This document shows positions 11,326 to 23,410 of a stretch of DNA of 64,000 nucleotides, one piece after another. The stretch is from positions 496,001 to 560,000 of the forward strand of contig NC_053133.1 in NCBI RefSeq assembly GCF_010015445.1, written 5' to 3'. Each line of letters starts with the position of its first letter. The first letter of the stretch is position 1. The stretch is from Perca fluviatilis (Eukaryota > Chordata > Actinopteri > Perciformes > Percidae). Under the pieces are notes generated by a model. The model was not told where the DNA came from. It ran no database searches and saw only the letters and a program-made list of their open reading frames with translations. The position numbers were made by a program, and so were the translations under genes.

Positions 11326-12527
11326 GTGTTGAAACACAACATCCACCAGTACACCACTACAACTGCCTTTTTACATAAGCTATCACATCCAAAGCAGCAT
11401 TCACTCTAAAACGGCCCCACTGCAAGTCACACACGGTGCAAGACCTGATTTGCCTTGATGTGATGCCTTACTCAGTTGTGTGGAACGGAAGGGTTTCTGT
11501 GAGCTATGTTTGTCCTCACTACAGGGTACCTTCTCATTTACATACTTACTGCAGAAATTTTGCCACAGCTTTAAAAAAAAAAATGTCAAAGAAACAAAGG
11601 TCAAAAAAAAATGGAGAAGCCCTGCGGTGCAGTACACGTCAGACATTTAGATGAGCAGGTTTTATTCTACGGATGCATGTCTGTGTCTCACTGAGCAGTA
11701 GTGCAGACAAGGTGTAGTGCAGACCAGGTGCAGTGTATCTCAGGCGATTTAGCAATCTTTCTCAGCATGGAGATAATTAATCATGATCACCCCACAGCTT
11801 GTCTTGCAGACACGTTCCCAGACACATTATATACACTTACATAGTATGTCAGTGATTCAAACTATATTTTTACAATACAATATTGCTTCTTATCAACACA
11901 CACCCTGCAGTGCCGCGGCTGCTGGTGTAACATTGTATCATTGTTACGTCGTCTCAATATGGAGATCAGTCTCCCTCTAGCTATCGTCAGTGTTATTGTT
12001 GGCACACAGTTTTAACTTGCTGAGAACGGCAAACAGCAGGACCTCAAATGCAAAATACACCACAATGTAAAATTCTTAAACTATTGGGGGGACATATTTT
12101 TAAATAAATCTTACCCACAAATGGAACAGAACAAGTAGCCTGAGGCCCTAATTAGACGGAGCGGTTTTAACAGCAGTGAAGCTTTTTGCTCACTGCTTTT
12201 GCGTTGCTGAGCACCTGAAGTTTGTCCGCTCCATGCGCCTCACGTTTTTGCAGAAGCGCCCTGAACGTCTTGAGTCTTGAGAAAAAGTCAGATGAAATTA
12301 GAGGCGTATGTCTAGCAAAAACACAAATAAAAAGAAATCTCAGAAACTAATGTCACAAAAGCTAAGAAGCTATCAGCATGGCCAGATGCCACTGAAAGGA
12401 AGTGAAAAACATGCATTTTTGTGCTCGAGGTGAACAGACCCTTTAAGATGTAGGGAAGTGACCGATTTGATAGCAATATCACTGGTTTTGTACGTTGATC
12501 TAATACAGCTACTGTCTAACTTCACAG
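11326..12527. other. Unassigned sequence
   Basis: No gene recognised apart from the dispersed repeat piece at 11893-12014. Open frames are short and without motifs. Confidence 0.5.
11893..12014 (+). repeat. Dispersed repeat piece, copy 2
   Basis: Diverged same-orientation relative of 8530-8655, sharing 'ggagatcagtctccctctag' and neighbouring blocks. This copy carries an extra GC-rich insertion ('gtgccgcggctgctg') near 11910. Confidence 0.55.
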
Positions 12528-12586
12528 GAAACGGGAGGACGCTGACCTCTCCGGAGGCCCACACCAAGTGGACGTCAACATTCCTC
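12528..12586 (+). CDS. Candidate internal exon of an unknown host gene
   Basis: A 59-base GC-rich block stands out in AT-rich surroundings. It is bounded by an acceptor-like 'ttcacag' just before 12528 and a donor-like 'gtgagt' at 12587. One frame is open throughout and reads KREDADLSGGPHQVDVNIP, with one base left over at each side, which would mean a phase-2 intron before and a phase-1 intron after. The same frame stays open past the donor to a stop near 12746, so an unspliced or terminal-exon reading is also possible. I do not recognise the protein. Chance occurrence cannot be excluded from one sequence. Confidence 0.3.
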
Positions 12587-12962
12587 GTGAGTCAGAGCAC
12601 AAGCGGTCACTGACTGCTCTGGGCACAAAGATGGATCTGGGGGCTCAGTCCAACTCTCAGCTGCATATGTTGAAGGCCACAAAGATATTGCAACTGTTTG
12701 AAAAGGAGAAATGTACTTTATGTGTGAAGATTCTCTATCCTCTTTGATTCCTCATGCGAGTCTCTTGGGGATGCTGTGAATAACCTGTAGAAGAATGAGG
12801 CTCCAGCAGAGGCACTCATACATTATAGGAGTTCATGTTTAATGAAGCTTCTAGACAGCCTCTACCGATCCCTCTGGACATTAGTGTGAGACCACCCAGC
12901 AGCACCAGAAGCTTCACTCTCAGGGTCATCAGAATTTGATAGGCTGAAGGCAGATTTGATGT
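12587..12962. other. Unassigned sequence before the long-TIR element
   Basis: Apart from the frame continuing from the candidate exon up to about 12746, nothing gene-like is seen. Confidence 0.45.
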
Positions 12963-13127
12963 CAGAGTTTAGGGAGCACTGCATATTACGGTTCGGTAAT
13001 AAGATGGTAATAGTGGGGTAACAGTGAGATAATAAAGAGGTAGTATATAGGTAATAACATATAATTACCAAAGTAATAACGTGGTAATACATCACAGTAA
13101 CAATTATTATTACAAATGTAATAAGTA

Positions 13128-15293
13128 TTCAATTTTTTTTTTTTTTCAATTCAATTTTATTTATAGTATCAAATCATAACATAAGTTATCTCGAGACACT
13201 TTACAGATAGAGTAGGTCTAGACCACACTCTATAATTTACAAAGCCCCAACAATTCCAACAGTTCCAGTAATTCCCTCAAGAGCAAGCAGTGCGACAGTG
13301 GCGAGGAAAAACTCCCTCTTGGGAAGAAACCTCGGACAGACCCAGGCTCTTGGTAGGCGGTGTCTGACGAGCCGGTTGGGGGTGTGATGAACAGTGGAGA
13401 TAGTAGTCACATTAATAATGGAACAGTGACTGGATGTAGCGGGAAGCTGCAGGGTTCAGCAGGACGCAGCATGACATTGCAGGGCATCGCTGAGTTCAGC
13501 AGGGAGTGCAGCAGGACCACGGCGACCGCTGCGACCAGGATCTTGGTGCCAACGTTCTCCAAGGAAATACGCTGGGGGAAAAAAGCATAAGGACTCCGGG
13601 GAGTAAACTCCCCAGAAGCTAGGATTAGTAACTTTAGTAACTTAGTAATTTCTGGGACGGGCTGCACACAAATAGTAATAGTAATAGTAACAGTAATAGA
13701 AAGGGAGAGGAGAGAGCAGCTCAGTGTGTCAAAAGAAGGAAGTCCCCCGGCAGTCTAGAACTATAACAGCGTAACTATAACAGGTAACTAAGAGAGACAG
13801 GTCATAAGGAGAGGTAGCTTTTTTGGGCTTAGAACTCTCCCCCTGCCGGATCTGGCTTGGCTGGCCTGCCTCCCTCTACTTTGTTATGTATTATTAATCT
13901 AACAATTATGAAGAGAAGCAGTTGGGCCAGTTAGGTGAACACTGCAACTCCTCACTCCCTAACTATAAGCTTTATCAAATAGGAGAGTTTTAAGTTCATT
14001 CTTGAATGAGGTGACAGTTTCTGCCCCCCGAACCCAGATCGGGAGCTGGTTCCATAGGAGAGGAGCCTGATAACTGAAGGCTCTAGCTCCCATTCTACTT
14101 TTAGAGACTCTAGGTACCACCAGTAACTCTGCATTCTGGGAGCGCAGTGCTCTAGTGGGACAATAGGGTATTAGGAGCTCTTCTAGATATGATGGTGCTA
14201 GACCATTTAGAGCTTTGTAGGTCAAGAGAAGGACTTTAAACTCAATCCTGGATTCAACAGGAAGCCAATGCAGAGAAGCTAATACAGTAGAAATATGATC
14301 TCTTTTCTTAGTTCTTGTGAGAACACGCCTGCAGCATTCTGGATCAGCTGGAGAGTCTTAAGAGACTTATTTGAGCAACCTGACAGTAGGGAATTACAAT
14401 AGTCCAGCCTGGAAGTAACAAATGCATGGACTAGTTTTTCGACGTGTCTTTTGAGACAGGATATTCCTAATTTTGGCAATGTTACGAAGATGAAAAAAGG
14501 CTGTTCTTGAGGTTTGTTTTAGATTGGCATTAAAGGATATATCCTGATCAAAGATAACTCCTAAATTTCTAACAGTGGTGCTGGAGGCCAGGGCAACACC
14601 ATCCAGAGTAGCTATATCTTTAGATAATGAAGTTCGGAGGTGTTTAGGGCCCAGCACAATAACTTCAGTTTTGTTAGGGTTTAACATCAGAAAATTATAG
14701 GTCATCCAGGATTTTATATCCTTAATGCACGCTTGAAATTTAGCTGGCTGACTGGTTTCGTCTGGTTTGATTGACAAGTATAATTGGGTGTCATCCGCAT
14801 AACAGTGAAAGTTAATTGAGTGTTTTCTAATAATATTGCCTAGAGGAAGCATATATAAGGAGAATAGAATTGGTCCAAGCACTGAGCCTTGAGGAACCCC
14901 ATGGCTAACTTTAGCGTACTTGGAGGATTTATCATTAACATTCACAAATTGAGATCGATCAGAGAAATAGGACCTAAACCAACTCAGAGCAATTCCTTTA
15001 ATGCCAACCAAGTGTTCCAATCTCTGTAACAGGATTGAATGGTCAATAGTGTCAAATGCAGCACTAAGATCTAGTTAAACAAGAATGGAGACAAGACCTT
15101 TGTCTGCAGCAGTTAAAAGGTCGTTAGTAATTTTCACCAGTGCCGTCTCTGTGCTATGATTCTTTCTAAATCCTGATTGAAAGTCATCAAATAAACTATT
15201 GCTATGTAGAAAATCACATAACTGATTAGCAACCACCTTCTCAAGGATCTTGGATAGAAAGGGAAGGTTAGATATAGGTCTATAGTTTGCTAA
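13128..15293 (-). mobile_element. 5'-truncated L2/CR1-group LINE inserted in the left arm
   Basis: The 3' end lies on the left: a T-run and reverse-complement TTGAA tail at about 13128-13160, followed by a long 3' untranslated region (to about 13958) shared with the copy ending at 33500. Coding sequence runs from 15293 down to 13959. The 5' junction is clear because host-element sequence resumes immediately after the LINE's 'tttgctaag' (about 15293). The right arm shows that this host sequence was originally continuous with that at about 13127. Truncation within the reverse-transcriptase region is typical of incomplete target-primed reverse transcription. No clear target duplication is visible. 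Confidence 0.85.
13959..15293 (-). pseudogene. L2-group reverse transcriptase, truncated and frameshifted
   Basis: Minus-strand segments follow in order. [12 protein letters not shown] and [16 protein letters not shown] come first (about 15293-15130). A stop codon at 15075-15077 lies just before the motif-A segment LDLSAAFDT. Then come [19 protein letters not shown] (motif B), [11 protein letters not shown] (catalytic motif C), [12 protein letters not shown] and [10 protein letters not shown] (motif E region) in the frame ending at 14394. The tail sequence [20 protein letters not shown] follows, and the C-terminus ends in KTLLFDKAYS with a stop at 13959. This order and wording fit the L2/CR1 side of the Jockey group. 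The enzyme would copy LINE RNA at a nicked target. The endonuclease half is absent, and the stop plus later frame changes make it dead. Confidence 0.85.
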
Positions 15294-16002
15294 GGAAAGG
15301 GTTTGATAATAACCATATGTATATCTGGGTAATGGTAATATAGTTATATTAATATTGTAATAACATGGTAATAATGGGGTAATATATGTTGATGTTTTCA
15401 CAGTATTAATTTAAAATAGCCTCATGTGTTATCTCTCCATACAATCCGCTTCAATCTTCGACGTTCCATGCCTTTGGTAGCATTCTCGGTATGTGAAACA
15501 GATGCTGACATACTGTTCTGATATCTTTGTTAATTATTGTCAGAAAGTTTGATGTGCAATATGTATATTTTTGATGATGATTGATAGCTCATATTATCAT
15601 ATTATAGTCAGTACACTTCATTAAGCTAGTTTGCCACTGTTATCTTGGGTTGTGCTACATGTAAGTATATTTTAGTTTATTTAGATAAACAATATAGGTT
15701 ATACTATTTACACTTTATAACAATACATTAAGTATTTCCTTTATTTCAGCTTACATGTTAGCTACTGTATATACTACTGCATTACAGAGTCGTGTAGTTA
15801 TATTGTTTTTACAATTATGATCGTATAATGTTTGTGACTCATCAATACGTAAGAAACTGGTCATTGTGTTTCATTTCCCAGTTTCACCCTTTCTAAATCC
15901 AATAAACTGAGTTACGACGATCCCAGTCTCCAGTGCTTGATGGTGGATGGTGTTGGTCAGATTGCACAGGGTTACATGCATGCAGGAAAAGAAACATTTC
16001 AT

Positions 16003-16096
16003 GGTAATATTAGAATAACAGAGGTGCAGAGATTACCTGGAAACTACCAGAAGCATTTCAAAGTAATCTCTGGCACCTCTGTTATTCTAATATTAC
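16003..16096. repeat. 33-bp-arm perfect-type hairpin
   Basis: Positions 16003-16035 and 16063-16096 are inverse copies differing by a single inserted base, with a 27-base loop. One arm matches the 'cacctctgttattctaatat' block that recurs in the 118-bp tandem units to the right, so the hairpin is an inverted partial copy of that unit joined to a direct one. Confidence 0.85.
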
Positions 16097-16139
16097 CATA
16101 TAATAAAATAGAAACAGGCAGTTTTGCAGGTTGCACCAT

Positions 16140-16897
16140 TGACTACGTTTACATGCAGCCAATAACCCGTTCAAAACCGGAATATTAGCAATAACCGGTC
16201 GCGCACGGCCATGTAAACACCGGCAAAAACCCGAATATGCTCATATTCCGGTTTTTAAAAAAAAACTATGCTACCTGGGTTACCCCCTTTTCTAACCCGA
16301 AATTTTGGTCATGTAGCACACGTATCGGCATATCCCCATCAAAAGGAACATTGATTTGTGTTCTCGCATGTTCTATTCGCAAAGGAATCTTGGTCTTTGA
16401 GTAGAGGAACTTCTTTTATGCGCCAGAAAACATAGTTATAATAATAATTATATACTATAATAATATAGTTATATATATGTCAATGCAGAAAACCTGCGGC
16501 GCGCAGTATCCGGAAGTAAACAAGAAGTAGAGGTAAACATGGCGAGACGCAGCACAGCACCAACACTTTTGGAGCGAGGAGGAAACCAATTTCTTTATTA
16601 GTGTGGTGAAAACCATGAATATAATGTCTTTTGTTGATGGCAGAAAGTACCGAGATAGTGAGATTCATAAGAAGGGGACCGAAAAGTTATTGCGTCTTAA
16701 GGTTGTCCGTAGGCTACGTCCAGACGCTAACCGTGCGTCGCCGTTTACTTCGGGATATTGCCAATTGATTACAAATTCCATGTAGGAGTAACTCTCTGCT
16801 CACGCATGTAAATGGGTTATTCCGAATGTTTCAGAAACCCGAATAGTGACCTTAACCCGACCATAACCCGAAAATTGACAGCTTGTAAACGTAGTCA
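16140..16897. mobile_element. DNA element with TGACTACGTTTACA ends, inserted in the tandem array
   Basis: The left end reads TGACTACGTTTACATGCA; the right end, on the other strand, reads TGACTACGTTTACAAGCT. The interior (758 bases in all) is rich in AACCCG/CCGGAATA motifs near both ends and has no transposase. The flanking sequence on both sides belongs to the 118-bp tandem unit, so the element entered that array. The duplication length is not clear, so the superfamily is unassigned. The 60-codon frame at 16603 within it looks like chance. Confidence 0.7.
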
Positions 16898-17180
16898 CTG
16901 ATTCATGGTTGTTACACAGAAACTACCAAAAGCCTTCCAGTTAATCTCTGCACCTCTGTTATTCTAATATTACATGTAATAAAATAGAAACAAGCAGTTT
17001 TGCAATTTGTAGCAATGATTCATCGTTGTTACACAGAAACTACCAAAAGCATTTCCAGGTAATCTCTACACCTCTGTTATTCTAATATTACCATATAATA
17101 CAATAGAAACAGGCAGTTTTGCATTTTGACGTACTGATTCATGGAAATTACACGGAAACTACCAGATGTATTTCCAGGTA
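16898..17180 (+). repeat. 118-bp tandem repeat
   Basis: Units start with 'gattcatggttgttacacag' near 16900, 17017 and 17136 (spacings 117 and 119). Each contains 'cacctctgttattctaatat' and 'gaaacaggcagttttgca'. A further part-unit lies before the inserted element (about 16060-16139). The array belongs to the core of the long-TIR element. Confidence 0.8.
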
Positions 17181-17675
17181 AGACGTCACAAGATTAAACA
17201 TATAATTTGTAAAGTATCACCTTGAAACAAAAGCGAAATGTTTGGAACATAAAGGGTGGATGAATTTCAGCATTATAATATGGTAATTACCAATTTTAAA
17301 TTCCAGGAAGTTTTATCTAATTTGGAAGGTATTACACTGATAGTAGCCTATAATACTGTGAAAACATCAACATATAATACCCCATTATTACCATGTCATT
17401 ACGATATTATTATAACTATATTAGCATACCCAGATATACATATGGTTATTATTGAACCCTTTCCTACTTATTACATTGGTAATTGCATGTAATTACATCT
17501 GTTACCTTATCACCTTATTACCCTATTATTACATTTTATTACTGTGATGTATTACCACGTTATTACTTTGGTAATTCCATGTTATTACCTATAAATTACC
17601 TCTTTATTATCTAACTGTTACCCCACTATTACCATCTTATTACCGAACCGTAATATGCAGTGCTACCAGAGTTTA

Positions 17676-20600
17676 ATCATGTCATGTTGCATCAACATCT
17701 TTAGATGATTAAAAAAGCCTCTTGCAAATTGACTGGTCAGTTTTCATTTAGTGTATTAAAACATGCAGTAGTGTATAATCTGTTTTCAAGGTATTTAAAC
17801 ATGATATATTTTATTTGTAGCTTCTGACTAAAATACTTAGAGACAAGCTCTGAGATGCAATGGTGAGCCAAAATTAAACTGATTCACCCAAAGGGGAACT
17901 GCAATTACAGGTCAAAGGGGGGGCTGCATCATTGTTGGAGCACAACATGTTTACTGCTGCTGTATTTGAAGAAAGGCTTTAGGCATTTTGGGTTTTCTGG
18001 AGCAGCGTCGTGTGAGAAAAAAAAACATTCAGGCCAGACACAATTAGATCATAGAAATCTGTTTTGTTGTGAAACTGGGAAAGGTGAAGCACAAAGAGAA
18101 AAATTTAGTGGATCATATACTACATGTAATCATATTTTTATTACAGTTGGTGATGCCAATATAAACACTTGTGCGAGCAGTGTGACCATATACAGGCCTG
18201 AGTGGGTTTTCATTAAAGGCAGGAAACAGGGTTCAACATTTTACAGCACTTTAATGTTGAACTAAATCTTGTTTTTCTTTTTATCTTAGCGAAAGACCAT
18301 TGGAATGACTGGTTGTACAAACATTTTTGAACACTAAGTGAAGAGACAGCAGAATGTAAAAATGTTCCTCTGTACTTTTTGTTTGGTATCTTGCATATGT
18401 ATGTAGACTCATATTCGGTACAGAGCAGTGTTTTGTGGCCACTCCACAGCAGGCAGCATGTTTCTGGATGTGGTCAGCAGTGTTGTTAGAAAACATGGTT
18501 CCCCTTGGGCTGGTCTGGGTTTGAGGAAATGCTATAAAAGCTGTTTCTGTTTGCCCTGTTTGGTTTCTATCAGCATTCCATATATTTACATCTTCAATAT
18601 TCTCAACACACAGTATATACAATACAGTATATATAAATAATTGTTATGCACAGTTGTTACACTCAATTTCTAGCTGTTTGTGTGGTCCTAGTTAAAGGTT
18701 CAGTTGGTAGCTTTTTATAAAAAATATTGTGTTGTTGTGGATTTTCTTAGGCCTATTTGTCCAATCAAAGAATATCCAGGGAGACCGGATGCTAGATAAT
18801 ATAGATAGATAGATCTTTATTCAATCGAAAGACCCTGAGCAATTTTTCTGCAGAAAAATGACTGCCCTTACTTCAGCATTCATTCCTTTTACCCATAGCC
18901 ACAAGACAGGCCCACACGTCTCATCAGACATCTCAGCAACCAACATCGCCATATAAGGTCACTCAAACTCCTCATGCTCTTCCAATCATTTATCTAACCA
19001 GTTGGATTGACTCCCAGACGCAGGAAATAGACATAGACAATAGAAAACATAAAGTAGTACTAGATTAAAATAGGAGTGTAAGAGATTATAAAAAGTCATA
19101 CATTCCTCCCTTTGTAAGATTTAAATATACACACCTGTATGCAAGAATAATTTAGAAAAATGTGAACACAGATTATATATTTGTTGAAACTGTCATATCC
19201 TGACTGTAGTACATAAAACAGATAATCTGTGAAATAAAAACAGGTTCCTCTGCCTCTCCACAGAGCTCCAAATGACATTTGCAAGATTCCATCGTGCCCA
19301 CAGGAAAACAACCAATCAGAGACGAGAAGTCTCTAACGCAGTGCCAATGACTTCTCATCAACTTCAATCAAACAGTCAAACTAGGCAGCACTGATCAAGT
19401 ATGAATCAAAATTCTGTTACTGCATTGCCTATTTCTCGCCTCAAAGAAAACAAGAAACCAGAAACAATGTACTGTTTAACTTTAAAATGAAATAAAAGGA
19501 ATTTGCTCTGGCCGGTGGGTGAAGCCTCATTTTGAACATGGCGGATGTGTCAGTTGTTAATAGTAAATACACTTACTAGATTGAAAATGGCTAATTGATG
19601 CTCATATTTGCATATTTTAGTACACTAGGTAAATTAACATACTTGGTATATTAAGAATGTATTTATTCATTTATTGATTGATTGTGTATTGCAGTTTGCT
19701 TGTGTCTGGTCTTTCACAGCAGGGACGCTGGGCTGTTCCGCCTCGTCGCTTGCCTGTGAACGAGCAAGTAATATGTCGTATCAAAATATTTGTTAATTGA
19801 GGAGTATGATGTAAGACTCAAGCAGAGCTAATTGTTATTGAAATCTGTCCCTGTCATGCACAAACTTCTAGAAGAAAAAAGCATGTTGAACGTGTTGGGG
19901 ATTGGACCCCTGCAACTGGTGTGTTGGAGAATTGACAGAGCTACAGTCAGTGAGCACAGAGTCATCAGATTGATTTAAGCCTTTACTTGTAGATTGGAAG
20001 TAGTGTAAGCAGTACAAAGGGCAGCATAATGCATAGTGGTGCATAATGTTACAGTTTCTGAAACAAAACACAAAGAAATCAAATGCATGGATATCTGTGA
20101 GTTGTCACAGTATTACAGCATTAACAAAAGCATTTAAGGACTGTAAATGAGACATGCATTTCTCTAAATAAAAAAATCACAGCAATAATAAAATACAAAG
20201 CTTAGTAGCCTGCGAGGCTAGTTTTCCGAAGAGGCTAAGTACTGAAATGAGTCTTTAGCAGCATTGCTGCAACACAATCAACTAAACATTGCAACGTCAT
20301 GAATTACATTTAATCTAGTTACTGTGCTACATTAACGTTATATCAGTAGTATCCAGGGTTATTATAGTAAACTAAAACGAAAAAAGCAGTGAAAAATATT
20401 TTAGTAAACTAAAACTACATATAAACTGAAACCTAAAACCAGACAAAAAACTATATTGCCAGGTTAAAAGACCAATATAAATAAAATGAAAATGAATCAT
20501 TTCAGTTTTAGTTTTTTTAGATATAATAACACTATTGAAAAATGCATTTCTGTCAACTCTCGTGACATTGAACCACATACACTTAATGGACTTGACAAGA

Positions 20601-21689
20601 GATGGCGTTGTGCCGTAATTGCTTCACATGGGACACTAAAGTAGTGCAAAGATTAAACATTAAACATTGTGGCCATTCTCCAACAATTTGTTTGTTTGTA
20701 TATGTACATAATACATACTTCTGAGACATACAGTACCTGGCTGTAACAAAAACAAACTAAAACTACTATAAAACTGAAACTAAACTGTCTAATAAAGCTT
20801 ATTGTCTAATAAAAGTTCAAATTTGATACAAAGTACAGCCTCTTATTGGTGAACTATAAAATGAAGTGCGCCGGGTTAAAAACCACTAAGCAAGCTAATT
20901 GAATATAAAGTAGTTCAAACTAGCTCCACCTATAGCAGCTACAGCAGTAACATGTTACTTTCACATTGATGCATCTGTATTACCAGTCTAAAAATGTTAA
21001 TATATCAGTTGTAGGGTGCACTTTTATTTTTGATACTGAAAGTATATTTAGCTGATAATAGTATGTGGAGTATTTTTACATTTATTTGACATTACATTAC
21101 ATTTCACAGCCTGGCTCCGCCATCCTACGTACTTCCGCTCAATTTCCATTTCCCTTCAGTTCTCCGTCTGCGTTTGCGGTATATTCTTGGATTTTCTCCG
21201 GCCAAATATTTGGCGGTCCAATCAGCGAACAGAGGGAGTGGCTGAGAACGATGACGTTGAGGTTGTGCACTAGATGCGAGCGAAGCCATTCGGTCCGTTG
21301 TGGCAACGCTGCCGAATATCCAGAAGTTAAAGCCCGAGCAAGAACAGTCTTTGCTGAGTTGTGTTGGTGGCCATGATGTTGTGGCCCTCCTCCCCACGGG
21401 GTTCGGGAAAAGTTAGATTTTCCAGCTCGCTCCGTTAGTGGTGAAGGAGTTGGCTAAGGCGAACGCTAGCGGTGCTAATGCTAAATATAAGCCGATAGTT
21501 GTCGGTCTCCCCTCTTGTTGCACATGCGCATGACATACGTCACGGCCAAACGTTAGCGATAGTTTTAAACTTCAACAGAGTATCCGCCTTTAAGGAAGTT
21601 ACCACTTGTCAATGGAGAGTGGCCAGACTCTCTGTACTAATGAAATGGACCAGGCTAGTATCAATCTGCCCACCCTCAAAAATCAACCT
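17676..21689. other. Unassigned sequence, 4 kb without a gene
   Basis: No protein motif was recognised in any frame. A short TAGA run at about 18803-18815 may be the tail of an old SINE or LINE. Blocks rich in 'actaaaac' at about 20360-20470 and 20750-20790 look like pieces of a diverged dispersed repeat. Confidence 0.5.
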
Positions 21690-21893
21690 GTGTCATTTTT
21701 TTTTTTTTTATTCTTTTTTGGGGGCTTTTCCCTTTATTGGACAGTGGCTAGATATGAAAGGGGCCAAGAGATGGGGAATGACATGCAGTAAAGGGCAGCA
21801 GGTCAGATTCAAACCCTGCGCCACTGCAGGACTCAGCCAACACTGGGCAAACACTCTTACTGGGTGAGCTAGAGGCCGCCCCAACCTGTGTCA
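21690..21893 (-). mobile_element. tRNA-derived SINE
   Basis: Read on the minus strand from about 21893, the sequence carries TAGCTCACCCAGTAAG, an A-box-like promoter element, and then GGTTTGAATCT, a B-box-like element, as in tRNA-derived SINEs transcribed by RNA polymerase III. It then runs through 'ctgcatgtcattccccatct' to an A-rich end (the T-run at about 21697-21709 on the plus strand). The form matches a SINE that is very common in spiny-rayed fish. It encodes no protein and would have used a LINE for mobility. Confidence 0.8.
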
Positions 21894-23136
21894 TTTCTTT
21901 GCAGCACGTGTCAGTGGCAGAATACATGACATCTGTGCCTGAGTGAAAAACAAAGCTCACATTCTGTGCAGCAAATATGGTCATGCTTAGCACTCTTGCA
22001 CTGTTTCTGAGACATTGGCCACCAATTTACATTTTTATCCATTACAAGTGTAGGCATTTCTGTCTTCAAAGAGTCCCTCGTCCGAGGCTTAACTTTGGCA
22101 AAAAGGAAACATGTTCAAGCAGATTGTGCAACTAAAACTCATATGTGTCCTTTGAACGCTCCAAGACTGACTCAATAAGGAAAATCAAAAAAGAAAGAAA
22201 TACAAAACCACCGTAATTTCCTCTGTGGCAAATTTTTTTTTAACAGAACCACACTTGTATTTCGAAGTGCTTCAACGGTGGTCTGTATAACCATGCAGCA
22301 ACAACAACCACCTTTGATGTAAAACGCTAAGCTCTCTCTCCATCAAAACCAATGCAGGAAGAAGTGTAGCTTAATTAACCTCAACTAAAAATAGGAAAAA
22401 AGGAAATAAGACACTTTTGTTCTCTGGCTGTGTCGAGTGAGAAGTACCTTTTATCAACACAGTCTTGTAGAAAACTAAGGATAGAAATATAGGTCAGACT
22501 TGGTGACAGGTGAAGTATGTCGAAGGATGTCCCAAGTTAGCCCAGTGAGTGAAATCAGACCCTCTTAAGCCCTGTCAGAATCACCAACCCCTTGTGTCAT
22601 TCAAAAAAAAAGTAGAAGAGGTTCTTTTTTAGAAAGGGATGACTGCAATTAATCAACTTTGACCACACATTGAGACTCATGCAGCAGCTGACCTGTGGAC
22701 AATTCAGATAAAACCTGGGGGAGTAGGAAGGTGAAAGGGGACAGGAAGAAAGAAACTTGATGAAGGGATACACAGAGAGAGAAATGGTTTAGAGAAAGGT
22801 CTCAGAGAGTGGTCAGGGCGAGATGGGTAGAAGAATAGGATTGTTTCTTTGGATGGAGGCTAAGGTTTGGGCAGGGGCCAGAGTCAGCTGGGAATAATCT
22901 GTCAGAAAGAAGATGTCTCTATTCCTGACTGACACAAATGGTTATATGCTAATGCTAAGTATTTGAAAATGTATATTTTCCAAGATGTCAGCTGCACAGA
23001 CTCTCCACTCCCACCACGCTGTGGCACATTTCCCTACTAACACGTTTAGCAGACACTAAGCAACATTAGCATGTGGAGTCATGTTTGTGTCCAACTGATG
23101 GATGTGCATCTAGTGTTCACTTCCATTTATCTCTGT
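21894..23136. other. Unassigned sequence
   Basis: No gene or clear repeat recognised. Open frames are short and without motifs. Confidence 0.5.
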
Positions 23137-23330
23137 AACTCAAAATAATGATAGTATTTCAAATAATGAATTAGTGTCTCAAAATAATGAGACTTTCCTC
23201 AAAATAATGAGTTAGTATCTCAAAATAATGACAAACATCAATATAATGAGTAAGTATCTTTAAAAAAAATGACAAACCATTTCTAAATAATGACTTAGTA
23301 TCTCAAAATAATCAGAAGCTCTCAAAATAT
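23137..23330 (+). repeat. TCAAAATAATGAGTTAGTATC minisatellite (degenerate, about 22 bp)
   Basis: About eight degenerate copies of a 19-25 base unit containing 'tcaaaataatga' and 'ttagtatct'. Spacing varies because of indels, so the array is old. Confidence 0.75.
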
Positions 23331-23410
23331 GCATAGGCTTATGTGCTGTTTTCTCGTATGCGCCAAATCATCAGATGCAAGAGGGTGAGACAAAGCTTAG
23401 CAGATCCCAA

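Larger units (their letters stand above)
12972..17666. mobile_element. Long-terminal-inverted-repeat DNA element with nested insertions
   Basis: The two ends are long, well-preserved inverted repeats. The left end starts GGGAGCACTGCATATTACGG at 12972. The right end, read backwards from 17666, starts GGTAGCACTGCATATTACGG. They then match almost base for base for about 130 bases through runs of GGTAATA-type sequence. A 9-bp direct repeat, CAGAGTTTA, lies just outside both ends (12963-12971 and 17667-17675). Further left-arm sequence (15294-15408) pairs with 17335-17470. No transposase is visible. A long TIR with a 9-bp duplication suggests Mutator-like elements, but this is inference. Removing the nested L2 (about 2.17 kb) and the 16140-16897 element leaves about 1.8 kb. 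Confidence 0.75.

Noticed and set aside
19885..19950. Antisense tRNA-like phrase 'ggggattggacccc'
   Set aside because: A B-box-like word without a matching A-box or stems.
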